A stretch of DNA of 12,215 nt, from positions 1 to 12,215 of the forward strand of contig JACRLA010000038.1 in NCBI GenBank assembly GCA_016215145.1. The letters are read 5' to 3'. Made by a program: the position numbers and the translations under genes. The notes under the pieces are model-generated. The model was not told the origin of the DNA. It made no database searches and saw only the letters and a program-made list of their open reading frames with translations. This DNA comes from Chloroflexota bacterium (GTDB lineage Bacteria > Chloroflexota > Anaerolineae > Anaerolineales > VGOW01). Shown one piece after another: positions 6,447 to 12,215 of this stretch. Position 1 is the stretch's first letter. Every line of letters begins with the position of its first letter.

Positions 6447-6477
6447 CGTGCAATTCCTACCCCACAAAGAGGTGTAA

Positions 6478-7344
6478 ATGAACATCGAAGCTTTGATTGC
6501 CTCCACGTTCGATGGGTTGATGTTAGGTTTTGTTTTTGGGTTGATGGCGATGGGGCTGACGCTGATCTTCGGCGTGATGAAAGTTATCAATCTTGGACAC
6601 GGACCGTTGATCGCTATTGGCATGTTTGCCGTTTTGGTCATGAGTCAATCGCTAGGCATCAACCCCTATTTGACGCTTCCAGTGATCATCGTGATCGGTT
6701 TACTCACCGGCATCGTAATGTATTTTGTTGCCCTGCATCGCGTGATCAACTCGCCGGAGTTGACGACCCTCCTCGCTACCTTCTCCGTCAATATGATGAT
6801 CACCGGCTTGATGACGGTGATTTTCTCCACCAGCCCTCGCGGCTTAGATGTGACCCTCGGCTCGCTCCAATTTGGTCGGGTGACGATACTCGGCACGCGC
6901 GTTGCGGCTGTGGTCATCGCGGTTGTCGTCACAATTGCGCTTTACTTTTTTCTCTACCGCACCCGCCAAGGGAAATCCATTCGCGCCGTTGCCAACAACC
7001 GCGGCGCCGCCGAATTGATGGGGATCAATTCCTCTTGGGTGTTGGGTCTCAGCTTCGGCATCGGCGCCATGCTGGCGATGATCTCCGGTATGTTGCTTGC
7101 CACCATGTTCTCCTTCACCGTGCTGACCGGCAATGCGCTTGAAACCAAAAGCTTTGTCATTGTCGTCTTGGGCGGCTTGGGCAACCCAACCGGCGCACTG
7201 TTCGGCGGCATCATCATCGGTTTGCTGGAGAGCATCACCACAATCTTCATTCCCGTCAGTTGGGTGCCGGTGCTAGAGTTCGTCGTGTTCATCATGATCC
7301 TGCTCGTTCGCCCGAACGGCATTTTTGGAGCGCGTTCATCATGA
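6478..7344 (+). CDS. livH: Branched-chain amino acid ABC importer permease, LivH type
   Basis: This 288-residue integral membrane protein forms half of the translocation channel. It is made of hydrophobic segments throughout and carries family stretches: GLTLIFGVMKVINLGHG near residues 23-39, the cytoplasmic-loop segment RAVANNRGAAELMGIN that contacts the ATPase, and GGLGNPTGALFGG near the C-terminus. Length is normal for LivH. The ATG at 6478 has GAGG (6469-6472) 5 bases upstream. Its stop overlaps the ATG of the next permease (ATGA, 7341-7344), which implies coupled translation. It would pair with LivM and bind the LivG and LivF ATPases. Substrate specificity cannot be read from this subunit. 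Confidence 0.93.
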   Translation: MNIEALIASTFDGLMLGFVFGLMAMGLTLIFGVMKVINLGHGPLIAIGMFAVLVMSQSLGINPYLTLPVIIVIGLLTGIVMYFVALHRVINSPELTTLLATFSVNMMITGLMTVIFSTSPRGLDVTLGSLQFGRVTILGTRVAAVVIAVVVTIALYFFLYRTRQGKSIRAVANNRGAAELMGINSSWVLGLSFGIGAMLAMISGMLLATMFSFTVLTGNALETKSFVIVVLGGLGNPTGALFGGIIIGLLESITTIFIPVSWVPVLEFVVFIMILLVRPNGIFGARSS

Positions 7345-8309
7345 AAACATTGAAGAACATCTCCTTTTGGTTGTTGCTGGTCGTTATTGCCGGGGTGGCG
7401 GTAGTGCCGATTGTTCAAGGCAATGTCTCGATGCGCGAGGACGCTTTCTTCATCTTGATGCTGGTGATCCTTGCCTCTAGCACAAACATCATCATGGGCT
7501 ACACCGGTTATGTCAGCTTCGGTCACATCGTGTACTTTGGCACGGGTGGTTATGTCGCTTTTTACTTGATGCAAACTTTCCAATGGCATTTTGTTCTTGC
7601 GGCGTTAGTCGGCGGTGTCGCCGCCAGCCTCTTGGCATTCTTGCTAGGTAATGCCGTCTTGCGTTTGCGCGGCGCGTATTTCGCGCTCTCCACCATCGGC
7701 ATCAACGAAGCCGTGCGCGCATTCGTAAGCAACTTTGAACCGCTCGGCGGTTCGATTGGCATGTTCTTTAACTTTTCCATGTATGACGCTTACGGCGGAG
7801 CGAAGAACGCCGGGCAGTTGGCATATTACGCCATGGTAGTCTTGGCACTGATGACGATTGCCGCAAGTTTCCTCATCAAAAAATCTAAGTTCGGGTTAGG
7901 ACTGATGTCCATCCGCGAAGACCAAGACGCCTCCATGGTGCTGGGTATTAATCCATCGCGGATGAAAGTGATCACCTACACCATCTCGGCATTCTTCCCG
8001 GCAATCGCCGGAGCGATCTTCTTCTTCAAGAACGGGCTCATTGAACCGGGTCCCGCCTTCGAGCTGCATCGCTCGGTGGAAGCGTTGGTGATGGTGATGC
8101 TCGGCGGTTTTGGAACGGTGACAGGACCCATCGTCGGCGCGGTGGTCTACGAGCGCTTGCGCGGTTTCCTCATCACCAACGAAACCTTTAGCAACTTTCA
8201 TCTCGTGATCGCCGGTGCGATGCTGTTGCTCATCGTCCTCTTTGTGCCTGCCGGTTTAGTGGGTTGGCTGCGATTACGTTTCGCGGCAGTTCGGAGGTTC
8301 CTCGAATGA
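7341..8309 (+). CDS. livM: Branched-chain amino acid ABC importer permease, LivM type
   Basis: This 322-residue polytopic membrane protein is the second channel subunit. The family signature appears as NIIMGYTGYVSFGHIVYFGTG near residues 51-71, then RGAYFALSTIGINEAVR, and the loop SIREDQDASMVLGIN that docks to an ATPase, followed by LGGFGTVTGPIVGA. The ATG at 7341 is chosen because it overlaps the LivH stop as ATGA; a start further upstream at 7260 would overlap LivH by 85 bases and add a non-hydrophobic N-terminus. Its own TGA (8307-8309) overlaps the LivG ATG. Length and architecture are normal for the family. Confidence 0.93.
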   Translation: MKTLKNISFWLLLVVIAGVAVVPIVQGNVSMREDAFFILMLVILASSTNIIMGYTGYVSFGHIVYFGTGGYVAFYLMQTFQWHFVLAALVGGVAASLLAFLLGNAVLRLRGAYFALSTIGINEAVRAFVSNFEPLGGSIGMFFNFSMYDAYGGAKNAGQLAYYAMVVLALMTIAASFLIKKSKFGLGLMSIREDQDASMVLGINPSRMKVITYTISAFFPAIAGAIFFFKNGLIEPGPAFELHRSVEALVMVMLGGFGTVTGPIVGAVVYERLRGFLITNETFSNFHLVIAGAMLLLIVLFVPAGLVGWLRLRFAAVRRFLE

Positions 8310-9058
8310 TCCTCTCAGTCGAAAATGTCAGCAAACGCTTTGGCGGTTTGCAAGCACTGGATAAAGTAACACTCTCAGTTAATGAAGGTGAAATCTTCGG
8401 CATCATCGGGCCCAACGGCGCGGGTAAGACCACCTTGTTCAATACGATCAACGGCGTCTATCCGCCGACGGAAGGGCGCATCAAATTCCGTGGTGAAGAT
8501 GTGACCGGCTTGCCGCCTTTTGACTTAAGCAAGCGTGGCTTGGCGCGCACCTATCAGGTGGTGCGGCCTCTCGGAGAATTAACCGTTCGCGAAAATGTCA
8601 CCGTGGGCGCGTGCTTCGGGCGCGAAAACCTTCCACTGGAAAAGGCGGAAAAAGTTGCGGATGAAATATTGGAGTTCGTGGGTCTGACCGCGCGGAACGA
8701 TATGCTCGCCAGTAAGTTAAATGTCGCGCAGAAAAAACGGCTGGAGATGGCGCGGGCGTTAGCCGCCCGTCCGATCTTAATCTTGCTGGATGAAGTGTTG
8801 GCAGGACTCAACCCGCAAGAAGTCGCCGACATGCTGGGCGTCGTCCGCAAAATTCGTGAGCAAGGCGTGACGATCATTATGATCGAACATCTCATGCATG
8901 CCGTGATGAATTTGTCGGATCGCGTGTTCGTGTTGGATTATGGCGCGCAGATCGCCGAAGGCACGCCACAAGAAGTTTCGAACCATCCCAAAGTGATCGA
9001 AGCCTATCTGGGCGATCCCGAAGTGGCGAAACGTTTTCTGGAGGGAACGCCGTCATGA
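8306..9058 (+). CDS. livG: ABC importer ATPase, LivG type, with atypical signature motif
   Basis: This 250-residue cytoplasmic ATPase powers the importer. It has Walker A GPNGAGKTT (35-43, Lys41), Q-loop Gln84, Walker B LILLDE (158-163, Asp162/Glu163) and H-loop His195. In place of the usual LSGGQ or LSYGQ signature it reads LNVAQ (138-142), losing the Ser and the Gly that normally touch ATP, and the D-loop region reads DEVLAG rather than DEPxAG. Similar variants occur in some LivG-like proteins as I recall them, so this may mark a subfamily and not a defect. The 23-residue C-terminal tail ending in LEGTPS is slightly long. It starts at an ATGA overlap with LivM and ends in one with LivF. Confidence 0.92.
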   Translation: MILSVENVSKRFGGLQALDKVTLSVNEGEIFGIIGPNGAGKTTLFNTINGVYPPTEGRIKFRGEDVTGLPPFDLSKRGLARTYQVVRPLGELTVRENVTVGACFGRENLPLEKAEKVADEILEFVGLTARNDMLASKLNVAQKKRLEMARALAARPILILLDEVLAGLNPQEVADMLGVVRKIREQGVTIIMIEHLMHAVMNLSDRVFVLDYGAQIAEGTPQEVSNHPKVIEAYLGDPEVAKRFLEGTPS

Positions 9059-9765
9059 GCACTCTACAAGTTACTAATCTCGAATCCGGTTACGGCGAAG
9101 TGCAGATTCTTTGGAGCTTGTCGCTCGGATTACAACCCGGCAAGTTAACGTCGCTCGTGGGTTCTAACGGAAGCGGCAAGACCACGTTGTTGCGCGCGGT
9201 TACAGGTTTGATTAAGCCCTGGAAAGGCAACGTCATGTTTGACGGCAAAGACGTGACAAAAATTTCTCCGCACGAAAAAGCAGAAATGGGTTTGGTGTTG
9301 GTGCCGGAAGCGCGGCAGCTCTTCACCGATATGAGCGTGTTAGAAAATTTGGAAATGGGCGCCACGCCCAAAGCCGCTCGCGCCGAGTTCGCCCAAACGT
9401 TAGAGTGGGTTTACTCATTATTGCCCCGCTTGAAAGAACGCCAGAATCAATTGACCGGCACGCTTTCCGGTGGTGAACAACAAATGGTTGCCATCGCGCG
9501 CGGGCTAATGGCGAAACCCAAAGTGTTGATGTTCGACGAACTCTCGCTCGGTCTTTCGCCGTTACTCGTGATCAATCTGTTTGAGGTTCTGCTCAAGCTC
9601 AAGACTCAAGGACTGACGATGCTTCTTGTGGAGCAGAACGTGCAGATGGCTCTTGCCGTGAGTGATTATGCTTACGTCCTCAGCAACGGGCGTGTGGACA
9701 TCGAAGGCGAGTCGCGCACAGTGATGGGAATGGAAAGCGTACGCAAAGCTTACTTGGGCATCTAA
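9055..9765 (+). CDS. livF: ABC importer ATPase, LivF type
   Basis: This 236-residue protein is the second cytoplasmic ATPase of the importer. It shows Walker A GSNGSGKTT (36-44, Lys42), the canonical signature LSGGE (137-141), Walker B VLMFDE (157-162) and LLVEQNVQMAL, where Gln194 takes the H-loop position; Gln there is usual in LivF and is not a lesion. Because LivG has the degenerate signature, the intact one here is notable: only one of the two composite ATP sites would carry a full LSGGE. The start overlaps the LivG stop as ATGA (9055-9058). It is the last gene of the operon and a strong intrinsic terminator follows 28 bases after its stop. Confidence 0.94.
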   Translation: MSTLQVTNLESGYGEVQILWSLSLGLQPGKLTSLVGSNGSGKTTLLRAVTGLIKPWKGNVMFDGKDVTKISPHEKAEMGLVLVPEARQLFTDMSVLENLEMGATPKAARAEFAQTLEWVYSLLPRLKERQNQLTGTLSGGEQQMVAIARGLMAKPKVLMFDELSLGLSPLLVINLFEVLLKLKTQGLTMLLVEQNVQMALAVSDYAYVLSNGRVDIEGESRTVMGMESVRKAYLGI

Positions 9766-9793
9766 TTTCATCCCCGACGTCTCTATAACTTTT

Positions 9794-9838
9794 CCCTTGT
9801 CGCCGAATTCATTTGATGAAGGCGGCAAGGGATTTTTT
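9794..9838 (+). terminator. Intrinsic terminator of the importer operon
   Basis: CCCTTGTCGCC (9794-9804) pairs with GGCGGCAAGGG (9821-9831) with one wobble pair, the loop can extend through TTCAT/ATGAA, and ATTTTTT follows at once. It is the only clear hairpin plus T-tract in the window and lies just after the last importer gene. Confidence 0.9.
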
Positions 9839-9840
9839 AT

Positions 9841-9878
9841 CCACCCTCCCGAAGGTTCTAAAACCTTCGGGAGGGTGG
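9841..9878. repeat. Perfect 17-bp inverted repeat (palindrome family 1, copy 2)
   Basis: The arms CCACCCTCCCGAAGGTT (9841-9857) and its exact reverse complement (9862-9878) flank CTAA. The inner 13 bp match the element at 644-681, while the outer 4 bp differ but remain paired in both copies. Paired changes in both arms argue that the base-pairing itself is conserved. It starts 2 bases after the T-tract of the terminator and precedes the promoter-like sequence of the hydrolase gene. Confidence 0.9.
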
Positions 9879-9891
9879 TTGCGCGCTGCTG

Positions 9892-9897
9892 TAAAAT
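9892..9897 (+). promoter_or_regulatory. Candidate -10 box for the dienelactone hydrolase gene
   Basis: TAAAAT (five of six matches) would start transcription near 9904, giving a leader of about 20 bases that contains AGAGGAG. No -35 hexamer is visible at the proper distance; that position lies in the right arm of the palindrome at 9841-9878, as at the sensor kinase promoter. An alternative is TATAGA at 9898-9903. Confidence 0.35.
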
Positions 9898-9923
9898 ATA
9901 GATAGTTGAGAGGAGAAGACTCT

Positions 9924-10679
9924 ATGTATCAAACAAATATGTACGAAGGCATGTTGGCTGAAACGATCACGATGCCCGGCGCGAATGGCGATGTGATCAA
10001 CGCCTACTTTGCGCGACCTTTGGGCGCGGGTCCGTTTCCGGGTATGGTGTTGATTCATCACATGCCGGGTTGGGACGAGTGGTATCGAGAGGCAACGCGT
10101 AAGTTTGCTCATCATGGTTACGCTACCATCTCGCCCAATTTGTATTTCCGCGCCGGTCACGGCACGCCGGAAGATGTGGCGGCGAAGGTGAGAGCGGCTG
10201 GCGGCATCCCCGATGATCAAGCAGTGGGGGATGCCGAGGGTGCGATGAAATTTCTCCGCTCGCTTCCCATCCTTAATGGCAAAGTGGGAATCTTCGGAAC
10301 CTGCTCGGGAGGCCGCCACGCCACCCTCAGCGCGAGTCGTGTTAAAGGCTTTGATGCGCTGGTGGACTGTTGGGGCGGGGGCGTGGTGATGGCGCAAGCA
10401 GACCTCACACCGAACCGACCCGTTGCGCCGATTGAATATACGAAAGATCTGTCTTGCCCGATCTTAGGTTTGTTTGGCGAAGAAGATAAAAGCCCAACGC
10501 CCGAACAAGTGGCTCTGCACGAAGCAGAATTAAAAAAGCATAACAAGGTTTACGAGTTCCACATGTATCCCAAAGCCGGGCACGGTTTCTTCTATTATGA
10601 CCGCGCGGCGTATCGCCAAGAGCAAGCGATTGATGGTTGGAAGAAAACGTTTGCGTTTTTGGAAAAGCATTTACTCTAA
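9924..10679 (+). CDS. Dienelactone hydrolase family protein (alpha/beta hydrolase)
   Basis: This 251-residue cytoplasmic protein has the dienelactone hydrolase fold. The Cys nucleophile is C127 in GTCSGG, the acid is D188 in GEEDKSP and the base is H220 in AGHGFFYYDR, so the Cys-Asp-His triad is complete. Other family marks are GPFPGMVLIHHMPG and YATISPNLY. There is no signal peptide. The ATG at 9924 is preceded by AGAGGAG (9909-9915) with 8 bases between; the TTG at 9906 overlaps that site and is rejected. The classical enzyme opens dienelactone in chloroaromatic breakdown, but no other gene of that pathway is near, and many relatives act on other esters or lactones. The substrate is therefore unassigned. 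Confidence 0.9.
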   Translation: MYQTNMYEGMLAETITMPGANGDVINAYFARPLGAGPFPGMVLIHHMPGWDEWYREATRKFAHHGYATISPNLYFRAGHGTPEDVAAKVRAAGGIPDDQAVGDAEGAMKFLRSLPILNGKVGIFGTCSGGRHATLSASRVKGFDALVDCWGGGVVMAQADLTPNRPVAPIEYTKDLSCPILGLFGEEDKSPTPEQVALHEAELKKHNKVYEFHMYPKAGHGFFYYDRAAYRQEQAIDGWKKTFAFLEKHLL

Positions 10680-10690
10680 GGATGAAGGAT

Positions 10691-10726
10691 GAATTATGAA
10701 GGATGAAATTTCATCCTTCATAATTC
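10691..10726. repeat. Perfect 36-bp palindrome with flanking direct repeats
   Basis: Bases 10691-10708 are the exact reverse complement of 10709-10726, with no spacer. ATGAAGGATGAA occurs twice on the left (10682-10693 and 10696-10707) and TTCATAATTC twice on the right (10717-10726 and 10731-10740). The block fills nearly all of the 64 bases between the hydrolase stop and the next ATG. There is no T-tract, so termination is uncertain. Confidence 0.88.
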
Positions 10727-10743
10727 TTAATTCATAATTCTCA

Positions 10744-11025
10744 ATGTGCACGATGATCGTTAAACAAGTTGCAGTAGAAGGAAGCGGCAAAGGCACGTCC
10801 GGTTGGTTTGAAGTGCGCGGGGCGAATGTCTCTTATGATCATCCGTACGGCATGTCGGCGGAACACGCGCTGAACATTGACTTCGTGAACGAAGCGCAAG
10901 GACCCGGCGCGCGCGTGGCGGTAGAACTCAGCGCCGAGTCGGCGCGAGCGTTAGTGAATACAATTCTGGCGGTGTTGGCGCAGGCAGAGTTGGGTGGATA
11001 TATAGAATTAAAAGCAGAACGCTGA
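10744..11025 (+). CDS. Small conserved protein of unknown function, resembling DUF6295
   Basis: The product is 93 residues with no signal peptide or membrane segment. The stretches GSGKGTSGWFEV, ANVSYDHPYG, AEHALNIDFVNEAQGPGARVAVEL and SAESARALV match my memory of the DUF6295 family, but this could not be searched. GSGKG is not a Walker A motif, since no GKT/S follows. The start at 10744 has no Shine-Dalgarno sequence and follows the palindrome closely; Met4 (10753) is the alternative. The last codons and the stop lie in a sequence (GAACGCTGA, 11017-11025) that reappears inverted at 11217-11225, so the C-terminus may have been set by a repeat. It lies between two alpha/beta hydrolase genes, and any link with them is unproven. 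Confidence 0.8.
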   Translation: MCTMIVKQVAVEGSGKGTSGWFEVRGANVSYDHPYGMSAEHALNIDFVNEAQGPGARVAVELSAESARALVNTILAVLAQAELGGYIELKAER

Positions 11026-11225
11026 AAACCGCTGATGTAAAAAAGAATGGCTCTCCCGAGTTTAACGGAAAATCAAGAATACGTCATTCCGAGCGGTGTG
11101 GTTCCGCGAGGAATCTCTGGGATACTCCGAGAGATTCCTCGTCGCAAAGAACGCTCCTCGGAATGACATCTTGAGCATTTATGTTAAATCCTGCAGAGTC
11201 AAAAGAATCAGCGTCATCAGCGTTC
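11017..11225. repeat. Imperfect inverted repeat pair enclosing another element
   Basis: GAACGCTGA (11017-11025) and CGCTGATG (11030-11037) are matched in inverse by CATCAGCGTTC (11215-11225). Between them lies the separate element at 11083-11167. The arrangement reads like an older repeat split by a younger one, and it accounts for most of the 224-base gap between the small protein and the esterase gene. The arms are short, so the nesting is a suggestion only. Confidence 0.35.
11083..11167. repeat. 85-bp MITE-like element with nested inverted repeats
   Basis: The termini GTCATTCCGAG (11083-11093) and CTCGGAATGAC (11157-11167) are perfectly inverted. Inside them CGAGGAATCTCT (11107-11118) and AGAGATTCCTCG (11130-11141) form a second perfect 12-bp pair with an 11-base loop. 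The unit has no coding capacity. Similar GTCATTCCGAG...GAGGAATCT sequences are familiar to me as dispersed repeats in several bacterial genomes, but that is memory and not a search. Confidence 0.82.
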
Positions 11226-11249
11226 AAAGGTTTAATAATCGAGGTCGAA

Positions 11250-12215
11250 ATGAATGAAGGCACGGTCATCATTGAAAACGTCACCAGCGAAGTTTTGAAA
11301 AATAATCCATTAGGCGATCCGCATGTTCGGCGTTTGCCGATCTATCTGCCGCCGGGTTACGAGAGCGGAACGAAGCGTTATCCTGTTGTCTACGTGCTAA
11401 CAGGCTTCACCGGACGCGGCACAATGTTGCTTAACGATGCCGCGTGGGATGAAAACCTTGCTCAACGCATGGATCGTTTGATCGCGCAAGGCACGGTGCA
11501 GCCGATGATCTTGGTGATGCCCGATTGCTTCACCCGCGTTGGCGGCAGCCAATACATCAACTCGTCGGCGACGGGGCAATACGAAGATCACGTTATTCAA
11601 GAACTGATTCCGTTTGTGGATGGTAAATATCGCACGCTGGCCGATCGTGATCATCGCGCCGTGATGGGTAAAAGTTCCGGCGGTTATGGCAGTGTGATTC
11701 TCGCCCTGCGGAATCCAAACGTCTTTGGCTTGATGGCATCGCATAGCGGCGACGTGTATTTTGAGTATTGCTACAAGTCGGACATCGTTGCCTACTTGAG
11801 CGCGATTAAAAAATTTGGCGGGCTGGATAAATTCTGGAATGACTATCCGACGATGCGCCCCAGAGGGCAAGACTTTAACCGCATCATCAACACGGTGGCG
11901 ATGGCAGCCTGTTATTCGCCCAACCCCAATGCGCCGCACGGGTTTGACTTGCCGGTTGATGAAGAGACGGGCGAACTGCGCGACGATGTTTGGGCGCGTT
12001 GGTTGGAATGGGACCCGGTTTATCTCGTCGAGAAATATGCCGATGCCTTGCGCTCACTCCGTTTGATTTACCTCGACGCCGGTTTGCGCGATGAGTTTGC
12101 TTTGCAGTTCGGCGCGCGAATTTTTTGCAAGCGATTGCAGAAGTTGGGCATTCCCTACACACACGAAGAATTCGACGATGGGCATTTCAATATCGCCTAT
12201 AGATATGATGTGTCG
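11250..12215 (+). CDS. Esterase of the S-formylglutathione hydrolase/enterochelin esterase type, 3' partial
   Basis: The frame is open for 322 codons to the end of the window with no stop. It encodes an alpha/beta hydrolase with the nucleophile elbow GKSSGG (140-145, Ser142), a likely acid D281 in DAGLRDEF and base His312 in DDGHF. The N-terminal segment LPIYLPPGY followed by RYPVVYVLTGF (residues 29-53) is typical of the family, where a Gly-rich loop after the first strand helps form the oxyanion hole. The ATG at 11250 has GAGG (11241-11244) 5 bases upstream; an in-frame ATG at 11181 would add 23 residues encoded mostly by repeat-like DNA and is less likely. No signal peptide is seen, which argues for a cytoplasmic enzyme. 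The region about 170-255 is a long insert between the nucleophile and the acid. The substrate is unknown. Confidence 0.88.
   Translation, partial: MNEGTVIIENVTSEVLKNNPLGDPHVRRLPIYLPPGYESGTKRYPVVYVLTGFTGRGTMLLNDAAWDENLAQRMDRLIAQGTVQPMILVMPDCFTRVGGSQYINSSATGQYEDHVIQELIPFVDGKYRTLADRDHRAVMGKSSGGYGSVILALRNPNVFGLMASHSGDVYFEYCYKSDIVAYLSAIKKFGGLDKFWNDYPTMRPRGQDFNRIINTVAMAACYSPNPNAPHGFDLPVDEETGELRDDVWARWLEWDPVYLVEKYADALRSLRLIYLDAGLRDEFALQFGARIFCKRLQKLGIPYTHEEFDDGHFNIAYRYDVS

Noticed and set aside
6441..7142. A 233-codon + strand frame overlapping LivH in another frame
   Set aside because: It lies within the well-supported permease gene, and its product is rich in Arg/His/Cys with no family features, as expected of a shadow frame.
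6954..7589. A 211-codon antisense frame across the permease genes
   Set aside because: It is opposite two recognised membrane proteins and shows low-complexity composition without motifs or a ribosome-binding site.
9169..9186. Lack of an H-loop His in LivF as a sign of inactivity
   Set aside because: Gln at that position is usual for the LivF family, and the Walker A, signature and Walker B motifs are all intact.
9858..10397. A 179-codon antisense frame starting in the dienelactone hydrolase gene
   Set aside because: It runs through the family motifs of the sense gene and ends in the palindrome; it is a shadow.
10774..10800. A P-loop nucleotide-binding site in the small protein (GSGKG)
   Set aside because: The Lys is followed by Gly-Thr-Ser and no Walker A spacing (GxxxxGK[ST]) is met, and no Walker B is present in the short protein.
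11397..11939. A 180-codon antisense frame
   Set aside because: It is opposite the esterase, whose Ser, Asp and His motifs are in the sense frame; the sense frame is simply open to the window edge.

Overview
The window looks like a chromosomal segment of a mid-GC bacterium, most likely a member of the Chloroflexota (Anaerolineae-like). The grounds are indirect: a lipoprotein with a long Pro/Ala/Thr linker behind its lipobox, a small protein resembling the DUF6295 family, and long perfect palindromes in almost every intergenic gap. There is no rRNA or other marker gene, so the assignment is an inference. No gap longer than 300 bases lacks a gene.

Layout, all genes on the + strand. (1) Bases 3-635 are the C-terminal catalytic domain of a pyruvate-dehydrogenase-type E2 acyltransferase, cut by the window edge. 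(2) Bases 697-4834 hold a two-component system: a large membrane sensor kinase (dCache, HAMP, GAF, PAS, HisKA, HATPase) and an OmpR/KdpE-type response regulator. The pair is split by a REP-associated tyrosine transposase (RAYT) gene bracketed by copies of a 27-bp GTAG...CTAC palindrome. (3) Bases 5056-9765 are a complete branched-chain/hydrophobic amino-acid-type ABC importer: a lipoprotein binding protein, two permeases and two ATPases. The last four genes are joined by three ATGA start/stop overlaps and end at a clear intrinsic terminator (9794-9838). (4) Bases 9924-12215 hold a dienelactone-hydrolase-like protein, a 93-residue conserved small protein, and an esterase of the S-formylglutathione hydrolase/enterochelin esterase type that runs off the window.

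How the genes may work together: the kinase senses something outside the cell through its dCache domain and passes phosphate to the regulator. The adjacent importer, which has its own plausible promoter and a structured leader, is the natural candidate target. The adjacency is seen; the regulatory link is inferred.

The most unusual content is the repeat landscape. Nine palindromic elements of at least six sequence types sit in seven of the eight inter-gene gaps longer than about 45 bp. They supply or touch gene signals: the kinase stop codon lies inside one, the response regulator start lies 9 bases after another, and a TATAAT box placed for leaderless transcription of the kinase lies just after a third. 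The RAYT with its flanking palindromes is the likely mobile system here.
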